Source: Gemmiger sp. An87
GTDB lineage: Bacteria > Bacillota > Clostridia > Oscillospirales > Ruminococcaceae
Reading direction: 5' to 3'
Assembly: GCF_002159185.1 (NCBI RefSeq)
Contig: NZ_NFHD01000013.1
Span: 33,554-97,553, forward strand
Length of the DNA stretch: 64,000 nt
Shown in pieces: positions 26,535-40,211 of the stretch (positions are counted from its first letter, which is position 1; each line of letters starts with the position of its first letter). The notes below the pieces were generated by a model, which saw nothing but the letters and a program-made list of their open reading frames with translations, ran no database searches and had not been told where the DNA came from. The translations under genes and the position numbers were made by a program.

Positions 26535-27965
26535 ATGAAACGAGTTCTGGCCTTTGATTTCGGCGCATCCAGCGGGCGGGCCATCCTGGCACAATACAGC
26601 GAGGGAGCACTGACTTACCGGGAAGTGCACCGTTTTGAAAACCGACCCCGACAGGCGGACGGCCATTTTCGCTGGGATTTTGCCGACCTGATGGAAAACG
26701 TGTACAAGGGCATTGAAAAAGCAGGCGAGTTCGACAGCATCGGCTTCGACACCTGGGGCGTGGACTTCGGCCTGCTGGACGAAGGCGGCAGGCTCCTGGA
26801 GGACCCGGTTCATTACCGGGACGGCCGCACCGCCGGTATGCTGGAGCAGGCCGAGAAAATCATGCCGCAGGCGGAGCTCTACGGGGCCACTGGCAGCCAG
26901 ATTATGGCCATTAACACCCTGTTCCAGCTGCTGGCGCTGCAACAAGAGCAGTCGGAGCTGCTGAAACAGGCAAAGCGGCTGCTCTTCATGCCGGACCTGT
27001 TTGCCCATGCCTTGTGCGGGAGCGAAGTCTGCGAGACTACCATCGCCTCCACCAGCCAGATGCTGGATGCCAAGAGCGGCGGCTGGAGCAAGCCAGTGCT
27101 GGAGGCATTCAATATCCCCGAGCAGCTGCTGGCTCCGCTGGTGCCCAGCGGCAGCGTGGTGGGAGAGTACAAGGGTGCCAAGGTCATCGCGGTGGCCGGG
27201 CACGATACCCAGTGCGCGGTGGCGGCTATGCCTGACCCGCAGCCCGGCGCGGCCTTTCTCTCCTGTGGTACCTGGAGCCTGATCGGCTGCGAGCTGGACG
27301 AGCCGGTGCTCACTGAGCAAAGCCGGGAGCTGGCCCTCTCCAACGAGCGGGGAGCCAACGGCAAGGTGAACTATCTGAAAAACATCATCGGCCTGTGGCT
27401 CATTCAGGAAAGCCGCCGTCAGTGGCAGCGGGAGGGAATGGATTACTCCTTCGCCCAGCTGGCGCAGATGGCCCTGGAGGCTGAGCCGCTGCAAAGCTTT
27501 ATCGACCCGGACGCGCCCGAATTTACCCCACCCGGCGATATCCCCGCCCGGGTGCGGGAATTCTGCCGCCGCACCGGTCAGCCGGTGCCGGAGACGGTGG
27601 GGCAGGTGATGTGCTGCGTGTACCAGAGCCTTGCCCTCAAGTACCGCTTCGCGCTGGAGCAGCTGAGCCGTTCCACCGGCCAGAGCTTCACTGCCCTGCA
27701 CATCATGGGCGGCGGAGCACAGGCCCAGCTTCTCTGCCAGATGACGGCCAACAGCATCGGCCTGCCGGTGATCACTGGGCCCATTGAAGCCACCGCGCTG
27801 GGCAATATTCTCATCCAGCTTGTGGCTCTAGGTGAACTGAAAAATCTGGACGAGGGCCGGGCCCTCATTGCCCGCACCGAGCCGGTGCAGCGGTATCAGC
27901 CGGAGGATACAGCTCTCTGGAACAGCGCCTTTGAACGTTACAAAACCATCTTGAAAGAATCCTGA
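26535..27965 (+). CDS. FGGY carbohydrate kinase, rhamnulokinase family; probable L-fuculokinase here
   Basis: A 476-residue FGGY kinase whose N-terminus ([17 protein letters not shown]) and the motif [14 protein letters not shown] are typical of the rhamnulokinase (RhaB) family. The phosphate-binding and adenosine motifs [22 protein letters not shown] and HIMGGGAQ are intact. In this operon the flanking genes are fuculose-phosphate aldolase and fucose isomerase, so the likely substrate is L-fuculose, giving L-fuculose-1-phosphate. RhaB-like kinases acting on both rhamnulose and fuculose would be plausible. The family is certain; the substrate is inferred from context. Confidence 0.88.
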   Translation: MKRVLAFDFGASSGRAILAQYSEGALTYREVHRFENRPRQADGHFRWDFADLMENVYKGIEKAGEFDSIGFDTWGVDFGLLDEGGRLLEDPVHYRDGRTAGMLEQAEKIMPQAELYGATGSQIMAINTLFQLLALQQEQSELLKQAKRLLFMPDLFAHALCGSEVCETTIASTSQMLDAKSGGWSKPVLEAFNIPEQLLAPLVPSGSVVGEYKGAKVIAVAGHDTQCAVAAMPDPQPGAAFLSCGTWSLIGCELDEPVLTEQSRELALSNERGANGKVNYLKNIIGLWLIQESRRQWQREGMDYSFAQLAQMALEAEPLQSFIDPDAPEFTPPGDIPARVREFCRRTGQPVPETVGQVMCCVYQSLALKYRFALEQLSRSTGQSFTALHIMGGGAQAQLLCQMTANSIGLPVITGPIEATALGNILIQLVALGELKNLDEGRALIARTEPVQRYQPEDTALWNSAFERYKTILKES

Positions 27966-27981
27966 ACGGAGGAACAAGAAT

Positions 27982-32861
<4,880 letters not shown>

Positions 32862-32868
32862 AACAAAA

Positions 32869-32906
32869 AAGGCAGACCCTCAAAGATTTGAGGGCCTGCC
32901 TTTTTG
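32869..32906 (+). terminator. Terminator after lacZ
   Basis: The stem AGGCAGACCCTCAAA / TTTGAGGGCCTGCCT with a short loop has A6 upstream and TTTTTG downstream. It ends the glycan utilisation operon. Confidence 0.93.
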
Positions 32907-32997
32907 ATGTTTGCAGTTTCGATACAATACGGTGATGGATTTTGTGCAAACGGCTGCGCTATCCTGAAAGCAGATCAAACTCCCATGGAGGTGCAGT

Positions 32998-34239
32998 ATG
33001 AATCGTTCCACCCTTGCAAAGATTGTTTCACCGCTGGCGCTTGCTGCCATGCTTGTGGCCTGTGGCAGCCAGCCGTCCGGCACAGAAATGGTGGTGCACC
33101 CGGCGAACGATACGCCCATCACCCACATTGCCAACTATGACATGCTTGGGGATACGGCAGCTTCTCCGGAGGGGCTGTATGAGGTGTGTTCTGTTCGATT
33201 GGGCAGCTGTAACCTTCTTTATGTGGATGCAGCCACCCGGCAGGAAACCTATTTGTGCGCTACGCCGAATTGTACCCACGATTCCGAGAGCTGCAATTCC
33301 TATCTGCCTTTGGAAGAGGGACGCTACGGTTACCAGTTGTTCTTTTTTAACGGTTATCTGTATGCAGCCCAGTGTACGCCCATTGAAAGTCAGGGTCCGT
33401 ACCTGATGCGGATGGATCCGGATGGAACAAACCGGGAAATCGTTCTGGAGCTGGAGAACGGCGAGTGCTTTAGCGGAATGCTGTACGGCTATGGTGACCG
33501 GCTGCTTTTGCAGATCAGCAGGGTGGATGAGAACGGCAACAGTGAGACCTGCATGGAAATCTTTGATCCGCAGACCGGGGAACGGGAGCGTCTGTTTTCC
33601 TTGCAGTTGGAACCGGGCGGCAAAGAAAGCGCAAGCCTGATGGGCGCGGCCGGCACATCGCTGATTTTTCTGAAGAGTGACGAAGAAGGCCGTCAATATT
33701 ACAAAGTGGATCTGGCAAGGGAAAATCCCACATTGGAACAGGGCCAGACCAACCTGCTTGGGCCGGAATTTGATGAGACCGGTCTTTACTGTACCGTGCA
33801 GGGAGACTATTTCTGTACCTATGACATTGCAGCGGGCCGTCTGAGCTGGGAGAACCTGCTCACTGGTCAGAAAAAGGAATTTCCACTGCCGCAGCTGAGC
33901 GGAGAGGAGACCGTTTATGGTCTGGCCCTTCTTTACGATGATCAGTTTGCTCTGTCCATGAGCAGTTCGGAAAAGGGTTCCATGAATCTTCTGCTGAACC
34001 CGGAAACCGGCGAGTCCACAGGGGTGTATTATTATCCCACCCGGGAAAGCGGCTACGATATTCTGGCGGATTTTGGCGATGAGCTGCTTTATAAGGTGCG
34101 CACCGACGAGCGGCCGCTGGAAGGTCAGGCCGCTTATGGACTGGTGGGGGAAGTGAGCTACCACAATGTGTATGCAATGGTAAGCAAGGAAGATTTCCAG
34201 AACGGAATCCCCGGCGAGGAGATTCCGTTCCCGGAATAA
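32998..34239 (+). CDS. Secreted lipoprotein, beta-propeller-like, unknown function
   Basis: A 413-residue lipoprotein with lipobox LVAC (C22). The rest is rich in short beta strands with repeated patterns such as YLMRMDPDGTNREIVLELENG and DPQTGERERLFSL, typical of a beta-propeller. A conserved-looking cysteine cluster CATPNCTHDSESCNSYL lies near the N-terminus and may form disulfides or bind metal. No catalytic motif is visible. I do not recognise a function. GGAGG lies 8 nt before the ATG. Its stop codon directly abuts the stop of the convergent HAD gene, with no room for a terminator. Confidence 0.75.
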   Translation: MNRSTLAKIVSPLALAAMLVACGSQPSGTEMVVHPANDTPITHIANYDMLGDTAASPEGLYEVCSVRLGSCNLLYVDAATRQETYLCATPNCTHDSESCNSYLPLEEGRYGYQLFFFNGYLYAAQCTPIESQGPYLMRMDPDGTNREIVLELENGECFSGMLYGYGDRLLLQISRVDENGNSETCMEIFDPQTGERERLFSLQLEPGGKESASLMGAAGTSLIFLKSDEEGRQYYKVDLARENPTLEQGQTNLLGPEFDETGLYCTVQGDYFCTYDIAAGRLSWENLLTGQKKEFPLPQLSGEETVYGLALLYDDQFALSMSSSEKGSMNLLLNPETGESTGVYYYPTRESGYDILADFGDELLYKVRTDERPLEGQAAYGLVGEVSYHNVYAMVSKEDFQNGIPGEEIPFPE

Positions 34240-35043
34240 TCAGCATTCTAAAAGACAGCCGGTTTCCAACAGATGTTCCAGAACTGCGGGCACACTGGTG
34301 CACTGGCGGGGCAGCTTTTCTGCCAGCCGGGGATCGGCGCTGGCCATCAGATAGGGGTGCCCGGCAGCTTCCAGCATGGGCAGATCGTTCCAGTTGTCGC
34401 CAAAGGCCAGTGTATTTTCCAACGGGATGCCCAGTGCACCGCACAGCTGCCGCAGGCCGATGCCTTTGTCCGCCAGCGTGAAGTCCAGCCACTCGGCCCC
34501 GGCCACAGCCATACGGAATATACCGGGCCATTTTCCGCCCAGAGCCTTTTCCGGCACAGCGGCGCCCGCCGGGCAGTAGGCGGAGATCTTGATGATGTCC
34601 TCCTTAATTTCTTCCAGAGAACGCACCACCCGCACATGATTGCCGGTGCCGTCCCGCATGCGGGCTACAAAGGAGTCGTCGCATTGGTACAGGTAGCTGC
34701 AGTTTGCGCCGGAAATCAGAACCTCGCAGCCTTCCAGCGCAAGAATATCCTGAATCAGGCCCATGGCGGGGGTGTGCTCCATCACCGTCCTGCCCAGAAT
34801 CGGGGCGGCTTCCTCGGTGCCGGAACCATACAGGATTGCCCCGTTTTCACACAGATAGCACAGCTCATCCTGCACCGGGCCGAACAGTTTTCGCAGCGAA
34901 TGAAACTGCCGCCCGGAAGCAGGGCAGAATCGGATTCCCTGCTGAGAAAGACGATGAATGAGCGAAAAAATGGACGGATCCAGCTGCTTTTGCCCATAGG
35001 GCAGCAGCGTGCCGTCAATGTCACTTACAATCAGTTGGATCAT
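34240..35043 (-). CDS. Cof-type HAD-superfamily phosphatase
   Basis: A 267-residue HAD hydrolase of the Cof/YidA subfamily (type IIB cap), which dephosphorylates sugar phosphates or flavin-type phosphates. Motif I is SDIDGTLL (D8 nucleophile, D10 acid). The later FGDNWNDLPML supplies motif IV with paired aspartates for Mg binding, and FCPASGRQ is motif II-like. The substrate is not predictable. It is a single gene with a clear promoter on the minus strand. The upstream leader carries GAGGAGGGG before the ATG. Confidence 0.92.
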   Translation of the reverse strand: MIQLIVSDIDGTLLPYGQKQLDPSIFSLIHRLSQQGIRFCPASGRQFHSLRKLFGPVQDELCYLCENGAILYGSGTEEAAPILGRTVMEHTPAMGLIQDILALEGCEVLISGANCSYLYQCDDSFVARMRDGTGNHVRVVRSLEEIKEDIIKISAYCPAGAAVPEKALGGKWPGIFRMAVAGAEWLDFTLADKGIGLRQLCGALGIPLENTLAFGDNWNDLPMLEAAGHPYLMASADPRLAEKLPRQCTSVPAVLEHLLETGCLLEC

Positions 35044-35093
35044 GGAAAATACCCCTCCTCACACATACGCCCGCCATCGGGCGTTCCTCATTG

Positions 35094-35122
35094 GTTATAC
35101 CATATTTGAGGGGGGCCGTAAA
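35094..35122 (-). promoter_or_regulatory. Promoter of the HAD phosphatase gene
   Basis: On the minus strand a -35 TTTACG (35122-35117) and a -10 TATAAC (35099-35094) are separated by 17 bp, about 50 bp upstream of the start codon. Confidence 0.6.
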
Positions 35123-35146
35123 TGCCGGAATTCCGGCAGGGGTGGA

Positions 35147-35197
35147 TAAAAACAGGCCGGGTGCAAAACCACAGGAAAAGGTTTGCATCCGGCCTGT
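35147..35197 (-). terminator. Terminator of the HD/TIGR04076 operon
   Basis: A 15-bp stem (CAGGCCGGGTGCAAA / TTTGCATCCGGCCTG, one G-T pair) is followed on the minus strand by TTTTTATCC. It lies 12 bp beyond the stop of the TIGR04076 gene. Confidence 0.85.
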
Positions 35198-35208
35198 TTG
35201 CATAATGC

Positions 35209-35472
35209 TCAGCCATCCTCCACTTGAATGCGGAACACATTGATCACATCCACATCCGGGCAGCAGAACAGGATGGAGCCATCCGGTTGGGCGGGCAGAG
35301 TGCCGCCGTAACGAAGAATGTCAATGTAAGGAAAGGCCACATGCATGGCCATGGGGCACAGCTTGCCCCGTTCGGTATCAAAATCAAAAGAGTCGCCGAT
35401 CCGGTGGCCATGATGGCAGCCCCTGGTTCCTTTCTGATCCACCAGTGTCAATGTAATTTTAGGCTTTTTCAT
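35209..35472 (-). CDS. TIGR04076 family small protein
   Basis: An 87-residue protein of the TIGR04076 family, found in many anaerobes and of unknown function. The pattern MKKPKITLTLVDQKG, C-HHGHRIGDSF, CPMAMHVAFPYIDILRYGG and a late FCCPDVDVINVF are its hallmarks; conserved Cys and His residues suggest metal binding. The ATG at 35472 is chosen because GGAGG lies 7 nt upstream. It overlaps the upstream HD-domain gene by 14 bp, so the two are coupled. Confidence 0.8.
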   Translation of the reverse strand: MKKPKITLTLVDQKGTRGCHHGHRIGDSFDFDTERGKLCPMAMHVAFPYIDILRYGGTLPAQPDGSILFCCPDVDVINVFRIQVEDG

Positions 35473-35995
35473 GGTAATCCTCCTTGGAGTTTGAAACAGG
35501 ATTCGGATGCAGGCACAGCTCCAGCAGCTGTTTGCCGCAGGCTGTTTCAAAAAGGCTGCAGATCATTTTCTCCCGCTCCGCGTCCGGCCGGTTTTCATAG
35601 CAATTTACGATCAGGTCTGCCTCGATTAGCAGCTGCAACAGTCTGTCGCGTGGACTGCTGTAATCGTGATGCCGCAGCACCAAATTCAGAACAGGGGCAA
35701 CACTTCCCGGGCAATAACCTGCCTGGTCCAGAAAGCTGCGCACCAGATGAGGCGCCTCCCGCTGCTGATTCTGCTGGCAGGCATCGCCGCTGAAATGCTC
35801 CTTACAGTAGCGGATGGGGATGTCGTGCAAAATGGCAGCGGCCTGCAAAAGCTGGCGTTGTTCCTCATCAAGGCCTTCCGCTTCACCCAGCAGCTTTGCC
35901 AGAGCGTATACCTTTAATATGTGTTGCGTTCGGCGCTCATGACCCTGCTCATAACACAGGGCGTGAAACAAAAGGGTGGATTCGTTGCCTTGCAT
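35459..35995 (-). CDS. HD-domain phosphohydrolase-like protein
   Basis: A 178-residue protein with a single HD domain. The metal ligands are H19 region GHERRTQHI, then H57-D58 in AAAILHDIP, a HHD at about residues 108-110 and D126 in LLIEADLIVN. HD proteins of this size hydrolyse nucleotides or other phosphoesters. The specific substrate is unknown. It is translated with TIGR04076. A TATACT box lies just upstream on the minus strand but no convincing -35 was seen. It is transcribed divergently from the TPR gene. Confidence 0.85.
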   Translation of the reverse strand: MQGNESTLLFHALCYEQGHERRTQHILKVYALAKLLGEAEGLDEEQRQLLQAAAILHDIPIRYCKEHFSGDACQQNQQREAPHLVRSFLDQAGYCPGSVAPVLNLVLRHHDYSSPRDRLLQLLIEADLIVNCYENRPDAEREKMICSLFETACGKQLLELCLHPNPVSNSKEDYHEKA

Positions 35996-36188
35996 AAAAG
36001 AAACACCTGCTTTCCCGAGAGTTGATTGTATTCAGTATAGCAGAATCCAGCGGGAAAATTTGTTGCGATTCCCACAGATTCCTCGAAAAAAGTTGTGCTT
36101 TGCAAAACTTCCCCCAAAAACGCCAAGCCAAACCCACAAAAGAAACGCCCTATTTTTGTGACTTCTCTCAAAAATATGCTCCGTCATG

Positions 36189-36226
36189 TGCAAACGCTTG
36201 CAAATGCACCGGTGATTTGCTATAAA
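36189..36226 (+). promoter_or_regulatory. Promoter with overlapping cre-like operator (TPR-MerR operon)
   Basis: A -35 TTGCAA (36198-36203) and a -10 TATAAA (36221-36226) are separated by 17 bp. The 14-bp site TGCAAACGCTTGCA (36189-36202) overlaps the -35 and fits the CcpA cre pattern TGWAARCGYTWNCW at 13 of 14 positions. It is also a LacI-family type palindrome. Binding would block the promoter, so catabolite repression is likely. Confidence 0.65.
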
Positions 36227-36289
36227 GTGAATGGGCAATTCTGCGACGAGATACACCAGAAGACACAAAATATCGGAGGGGTCTTGCAA

Positions 36290-38692
36290 GTGTTTCAAAT
36301 CACGGAATTTATGAAAAAATTGGATGAACTGTATCAGAAAAAGCAGTTCTCTGACATAGAATCCTATTTATGTGATGGGATTAATGACGCGTTGGGTCGG
36401 CACGATGAGGGCACGGCCCTGATTTTGTTGAATGAATTAATGGGCTACTACCGTTCCGTCAGCCGTCATGCGGACTGTGCCAAAGCCGCTGAACAGGCGC
36501 TGGCGTTGATTCGTTCCATGGGGCTGGAGGGAACGGTAAACCACGGCACCACCCTGCTGAATGCGGCCACCGGCCTGCGGGCGGCAGGAGAAAACGACCA
36601 GGCGGAGAAGGTCTATCAAAAGGCACAGGCCATTCTGGAAACCCAGCTTCCGGCGGAGGATTACCGTCTGGCTACTCTTTATAATAATATGAGTTTACTC
36701 TATGCGGCCACAGGCCGGCTGGAACAGGCGGCGGAGTACGTCCGGAAAGCCGTGGAGCGGATGGAACAAAATCCGGATGCACAGGCGGAGTTGGCAATTT
36801 CGCTTTCCAATCTGGGCGGAATGTACACCCGGATGGGCCAGCCCGACCAGGCGCACCGGTGTCTGGAGCGGGCGGTACGCCTGTTTGAGCAGCTGCCCGG
36901 CGGGGACGATCCCCATTATCCGGCGGCACTTTGCGCGCTGGCGGAGCTGCACTTCCATCAGGGAGAGCCGGAAAGGTCGGCGGAGCTGTTTCGCCGTGCA
37001 CTGAGCCTGATTGAGCGAACCTATGGCCGGAACGATGACTGGCAGACCACCCGGCGGAACCTGGCTGCGGCAGAGGACCTGATCGCTCGGCGGAATGCGG
37101 TGAAAAACAAAACCGGAATGGAGCTGGCCCGGGAGTTTTACGAACAGGCGGGCAGGCCCATGCTGCGGCAGAAATACCCGGAATATGCAGGCCGTATTGC
37201 GGCGGGGCTGGTGGGCGAAGGCTCGGAGTGTCTGGGCTTTGACGATGCCTTTTCGGCGGATCACGATTTTGGCCCGGGCTTCTGCCTGTGGCTGACCAGA
37301 GAGGATTATCAGGCCATCGGTAGCCGGCTGCAGGCGGATTATCAGGCGCTGGCGGCCCGGTGGCCGGGCGCTCCCGCCCGAAACGTCACCCCGGAGGGCA
37401 CAAACCGGGTGGGCGTGATGGAGATCGACGAATTCTTCCGCCGGTTCACCGGGCATACCCATGCGCCGAAGGCGGATTCGTGGCAGGATATCATGACCTG
37501 GAATGCCATTCCCACCGAGCGGCTTGCATCAGCAGTGAATGGTCAGGTATTTGAGGACCCGCTGGGGGAGTTTACCCGGCGGCGGGAGGAATTTGCCAGA
37601 TATCCCGAGCCGGTGCGGCTCTGTCGTCTGGGGCAGGCTCTGGGCCGGATGGCACAGGCGGGGCAGTACAATTACCCCCGGGCAAAAAAACGGCAGGATG
37701 CGGATATGATGTACGCCTGCCTGGCGGAATTTGTGTCCGCCGCACAGGAAACGGCCTATCTGCTGGATGAAACATACATGCCTTTTTACAAGTGGCGCGC
37801 CCGCGGAATGGAGCGGCTGGAGCATGCAGGAAGCCTGATTCCTCTGCTGCACCGGTTGATGGAGCGCCCTGCCGCCGACGGGCAGGCAGAGGAGACCATC
37901 GAGGCGGTGTGCGCCTGCATTGCGGCCGAGCTGAAGCGGCAGGGCCTTGCAAATGCGGAAGATACATTTTTGGAATATCACAAACGGGAGGTTTTACAGC
38001 GAATGCAGCAGATGCTTCAAAACGACGGGGCAGAGAAGGAGTGCGCTTCGATGCCGTCGAAAAAAGCCGCCCGGATCGCAGCCATTGTGGACGAGGAATG
38101 GCGGCAGTTTCAGCAGGTGCAGAACGAGGGCGGACGCGCGTCCTGTCAGGATGACCGGGACACCTTTGTGCTCATGCGTACCAGCCAGTTCACCCCCTGG
38201 GCCGAGGAGGTGCTGGCCAGCTACCAGCAGGATCTGAAGCGGGCAGGGGAAGAGGGCTGGAATCTGCTCACCGAAAAATACGCCCGCATGATGGAGCACA
38301 CCGCACCACAGCAGTATGCCCGGCTGGCGGACCGTCTGCCCGAACGGAGCGCGGAGCGGCTGCAGCTGCAGGAGCTGCTGATTTCCATTATGATGCGCTG
38401 GACCCGTGAGGTGGAGCGGCGCTGCCCCCATCTGATGGGCAGAGGCCGGAACCTCTCTTCCGAGCAGGATGGGCCCTGGAACGTTTCCAGCGAGACCTAT
38501 CTGCGGGGAGAACTGGGCACCTATTCCGACGAGACGCTGCGCCTTTATGCACAGATGGTGCTGGAACTGTTGTCGCAGGGAAAAAACCTGGTGGAACAGA
38601 ACATGACCTGCATGGCCCGGGGCTACGGCTACCGGAGCCTGGAGGATGCTGAAAATGCCTGCGCCGCCCAGGCGTGCACAGGCAGACCCTGA
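36290..38692 (+). CDS. TPR - nucleotidyltransferase-like (DUF4037) - DUF4125 protein
   Basis: An 800-residue cytoplasmic protein in three parts. Residues about 10-270 are tetratricopeptide repeats (for example LATLYNNMSLLYAATGRLEQ and AISLSNLGGMYTRMGQPDQA). Residues about 285-560 fit DUF4037, with a nucleotidyltransferase-type pattern G311-S312 then D324-H-D326. Residues about 597-790 fit DUF4125 (EEWRQFQQVQNEGGRASCQD). The GTG at 36290 is chosen because GGAGGGG lies 8 nt upstream. The MerR gene follows after 39 bp in the same direction, so this protein may modify or sense something for control of the microcompartment operon. The function is unknown. Confidence 0.8.
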   Translation: MFQITEFMKKLDELYQKKQFSDIESYLCDGINDALGRHDEGTALILLNELMGYYRSVSRHADCAKAAEQALALIRSMGLEGTVNHGTTLLNAATGLRAAGENDQAEKVYQKAQAILETQLPAEDYRLATLYNNMSLLYAATGRLEQAAEYVRKAVERMEQNPDAQAELAISLSNLGGMYTRMGQPDQAHRCLERAVRLFEQLPGGDDPHYPAALCALAELHFHQGEPERSAELFRRALSLIERTYGRNDDWQTTRRNLAAAEDLIARRNAVKNKTGMELAREFYEQAGRPMLRQKYPEYAGRIAAGLVGEGSECLGFDDAFSADHDFGPGFCLWLTREDYQAIGSRLQADYQALAARWPGAPARNVTPEGTNRVGVMEIDEFFRRFTGHTHAPKADSWQDIMTWNAIPTERLASAVNGQVFEDPLGEFTRRREEFARYPEPVRLCRLGQALGRMAQAGQYNYPRAKKRQDADMMYACLAEFVSAAQETAYLLDETYMPFYKWRARGMERLEHAGSLIPLLHRLMERPAADGQAEETIEAVCACIAAELKRQGLANAEDTFLEYHKREVLQRMQQMLQNDGAEKECASMPSKKAARIAAIVDEEWRQFQQVQNEGGRASCQDDRDTFVLMRTSQFTPWAEEVLASYQQDLKRAGEEGWNLLTEKYARMMEHTAPQQYARLADRLPERSAERLQLQELLISIMMRWTREVERRCPHLMGRGRNLSSEQDGPWNVSSETYLRGELGTYSDETLRLYAQMVLELLSQGKNLVEQNMTCMARGYGYRSLEDAENACAAQACTGRP

Positions 38693-38731
38693 GCACAACG
38701 CTCCTGTCCGAACAAGAAAGGAGACGGACTT

Positions 38732-39562
38732 ATGGCGAAAGAACAGTTGTACACCATCGGTGAAGTGAGCAAGCTTTGCAACGTTTCCGCAAAGGCTCTG
38801 CGTTTTTACGATAAAATCGGCATGATCGCGCCGGATAAGATCAGCGAAAGCGGTTACCGGTATTATAGTCTGGACACGATTCTCTCCATCCCCATTGTGA
38901 AGTATTATAAGCAGATGGGCTTCCGGCTGGAAGAGATGCAGGGGCTGGTGAACGGCGATAACTACTATGTTGTGGAAGGCAGCTTCCACAACAAAATCAA
39001 CGAGCTGTGGGAACAGGAGCATGCCATCCACAACAGCTACATCGCGGTGAAGGAATGGTATGAGCTGATTCAAGAGGCCAAGGCGGTTCGCCTGAACAAG
39101 GCCCAGGAGGTGGGCATGCGCTATGTGGCGGCCGAGGATATGTGCTGCCTGGAGCAGGAGTTTGAATACCATTACATGGATTCCATCATCAACATTCCCT
39201 GGGTGAATTATCTGGACTCGGTGAAAAACGAGATTTCCGGCCCGGTGATTCTGGAGTTTGACTCCTGGAAGGACAAGATGGAGGGTCATGCCACCCGGGC
39301 ACGAATCATGCAGAAGCCCATCCATCGCTGCGCCTGCGGCACCAACGAAACCCGGTTCGGCGGCTTTATGGCGGCCACGCTGTATCATGTGGGCCCGCTG
39401 GAGCGCATTGAGGAAAGCTACACAAAGCTGGTGGAATGGGCCAAAGCCAAGGGTGTCAAGCTGGGGCAGCGGGTTTTTGAGCGGTATGTGGTGGACTATT
39501 GGACCACCCGCAACCGGGAGGAATTCGTTACCGAGCTGATTATTCCTCTGGAAGAAGGCTGA
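38732..39562 (+). CDS. MerR-family transcriptional regulator with GyrI-like ligand domain
   Basis: A 276-residue regulator. The N-terminal MerR winged helix (about 5-75) reads YTIGEVSKLCNVSAKALRFYDKIGMI, then a coiled helix and a C-terminal GyrI/BmrR-like ligand-binding domain (about 130-275). MerR activators twist promoters with overlong spacers; the microcompartment operon 340 bp downstream has exactly such a promoter, so this is its likely activator. The ligand could be choline or a product, but this is inference. GAAAGGAGA precedes the ATG. A terminator follows. Confidence 0.92.
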   Translation: MAKEQLYTIGEVSKLCNVSAKALRFYDKIGMIAPDKISESGYRYYSLDTILSIPIVKYYKQMGFRLEEMQGLVNGDNYYVVEGSFHNKINELWEQEHAIHNSYIAVKEWYELIQEAKAVRLNKAQEVGMRYVAAEDMCCLEQEFEYHYMDSIINIPWVNYLDSVKNEISGPVILEFDSWKDKMEGHATRARIMQKPIHRCACGTNETRFGGFMAATLYHVGPLERIEESYTKLVEWAKAKGVKLGQRVFERYVVDYWTTRNREEFVTELIIPLEEG

Positions 39563-39622
39563 TCCCGGGAGCATGCACCGGGCAGAAAGAAAAGGATAAC
39601 CTTTCCCTAAGGGGGAAAACTG

Positions 39623-39652
39623 AGCGGACCGTTTTTCGGCCCGCTTTTTTTG
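39623..39652 (+). terminator. Terminator after the MerR gene
   Basis: A short stem (GCGGACCG / CGGCCCGC) with a TTTTT loop is followed by TTTTTTT. It separates the regulator operon from the microcompartment operon. Confidence 0.85.
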
Positions 39653-39742
39653 TTTAAAAAAGGCGATTTTGCAGGATGCACGAAAGGAGCAGCTGAGATT
39701 GTGATAAATTGCACAAAACTCTCTGACAAAGTGCCCAAAAAT

Positions 39743-39803
39743 GAGTGGTTAATTATTTACTCAATTCCCCCTTGACCTTCCATCAATGGGCAAGCGGTAT
39801 ACT
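39743..39803 (+). promoter_or_regulatory. Promoter of the cut microcompartment operon, 20-bp spacer (MerR type)
   Basis: A -35 TTGACC (39772-39777) and a -10 TATACT (39798-39803) are separated by 20 bp. The spacer is too long for unaided RNA polymerase but typical of MerR-activated promoters. The spacer region contains CTTGACC...CCAT and ATGGGCAAG half-sites that could bind a MerR dimer. An imperfect dyad GAGT-N12-ACTC (39743-39762) lies just upstream. A leader of about 95 nt precedes the first shell gene. Confidence 0.7.
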
Positions 39804-39902
39804 GAATCCACAGAAAGGCGACGGCCGGTTCCAAAAAACTATGCAGATTGCCCCACGAACGGCCGCCGCCAAATTCCACGAAAAGCAAAAGGAGATCCAA
39901 AC

Positions 39903-40193
39903 ATGAAGTACGACGCATTGGGCATGATCGAGACCAAAGGTCTCATCGCATCGATCGAAGCAGCCGACGCCATGGTAAAGGCGGCCAACGTTACCCTGAT
40001 CGGCAAGGAGCGCGTAGGCGGCGGCCTGATCACCGTTCTGGTACGCGGCGATGTGGGCGCGGTAAAAGCCGCCACCGACGCGGGCGCCGCAGCTGCCCAG
40101 CGGGTAGGCGAGCTGGTATCCGTGCATGTGATCCCCCGCCCCCACGGTGAGGTCGAGACCATTCTGCCCACCTCGGGAAAGGCCAGCGAATGA
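39903..40193 (+). CDS. BMC-H microcompartment shell protein (first copy)
   Basis: A 96-residue hexameric shell protein with a single BMC domain. It starts [20 protein letters not shown] and shows the typical [16 protein letters not shown], the pore-loop [13 protein letters not shown] and the HVIPRPH end. It should form hexagonal tiles with a small central pore. AAAGGAG lies 8-9 nt before the ATG. It opens the cut operon and is nearly identical to the last gene of the operon: only 7 of the first 88 residues differ. Confidence 0.95.
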   Translation: MKYDALGMIETKGLIASIEAADAMVKAANVTLIGKERVGGGLITVLVRGDVGAVKAATDAGAAAAQRVGELVSVHVIPRPHGEVETILPTSGKASE

Positions 40194-40211
40194 TCAAAGG
40201 AGAGAACCACT

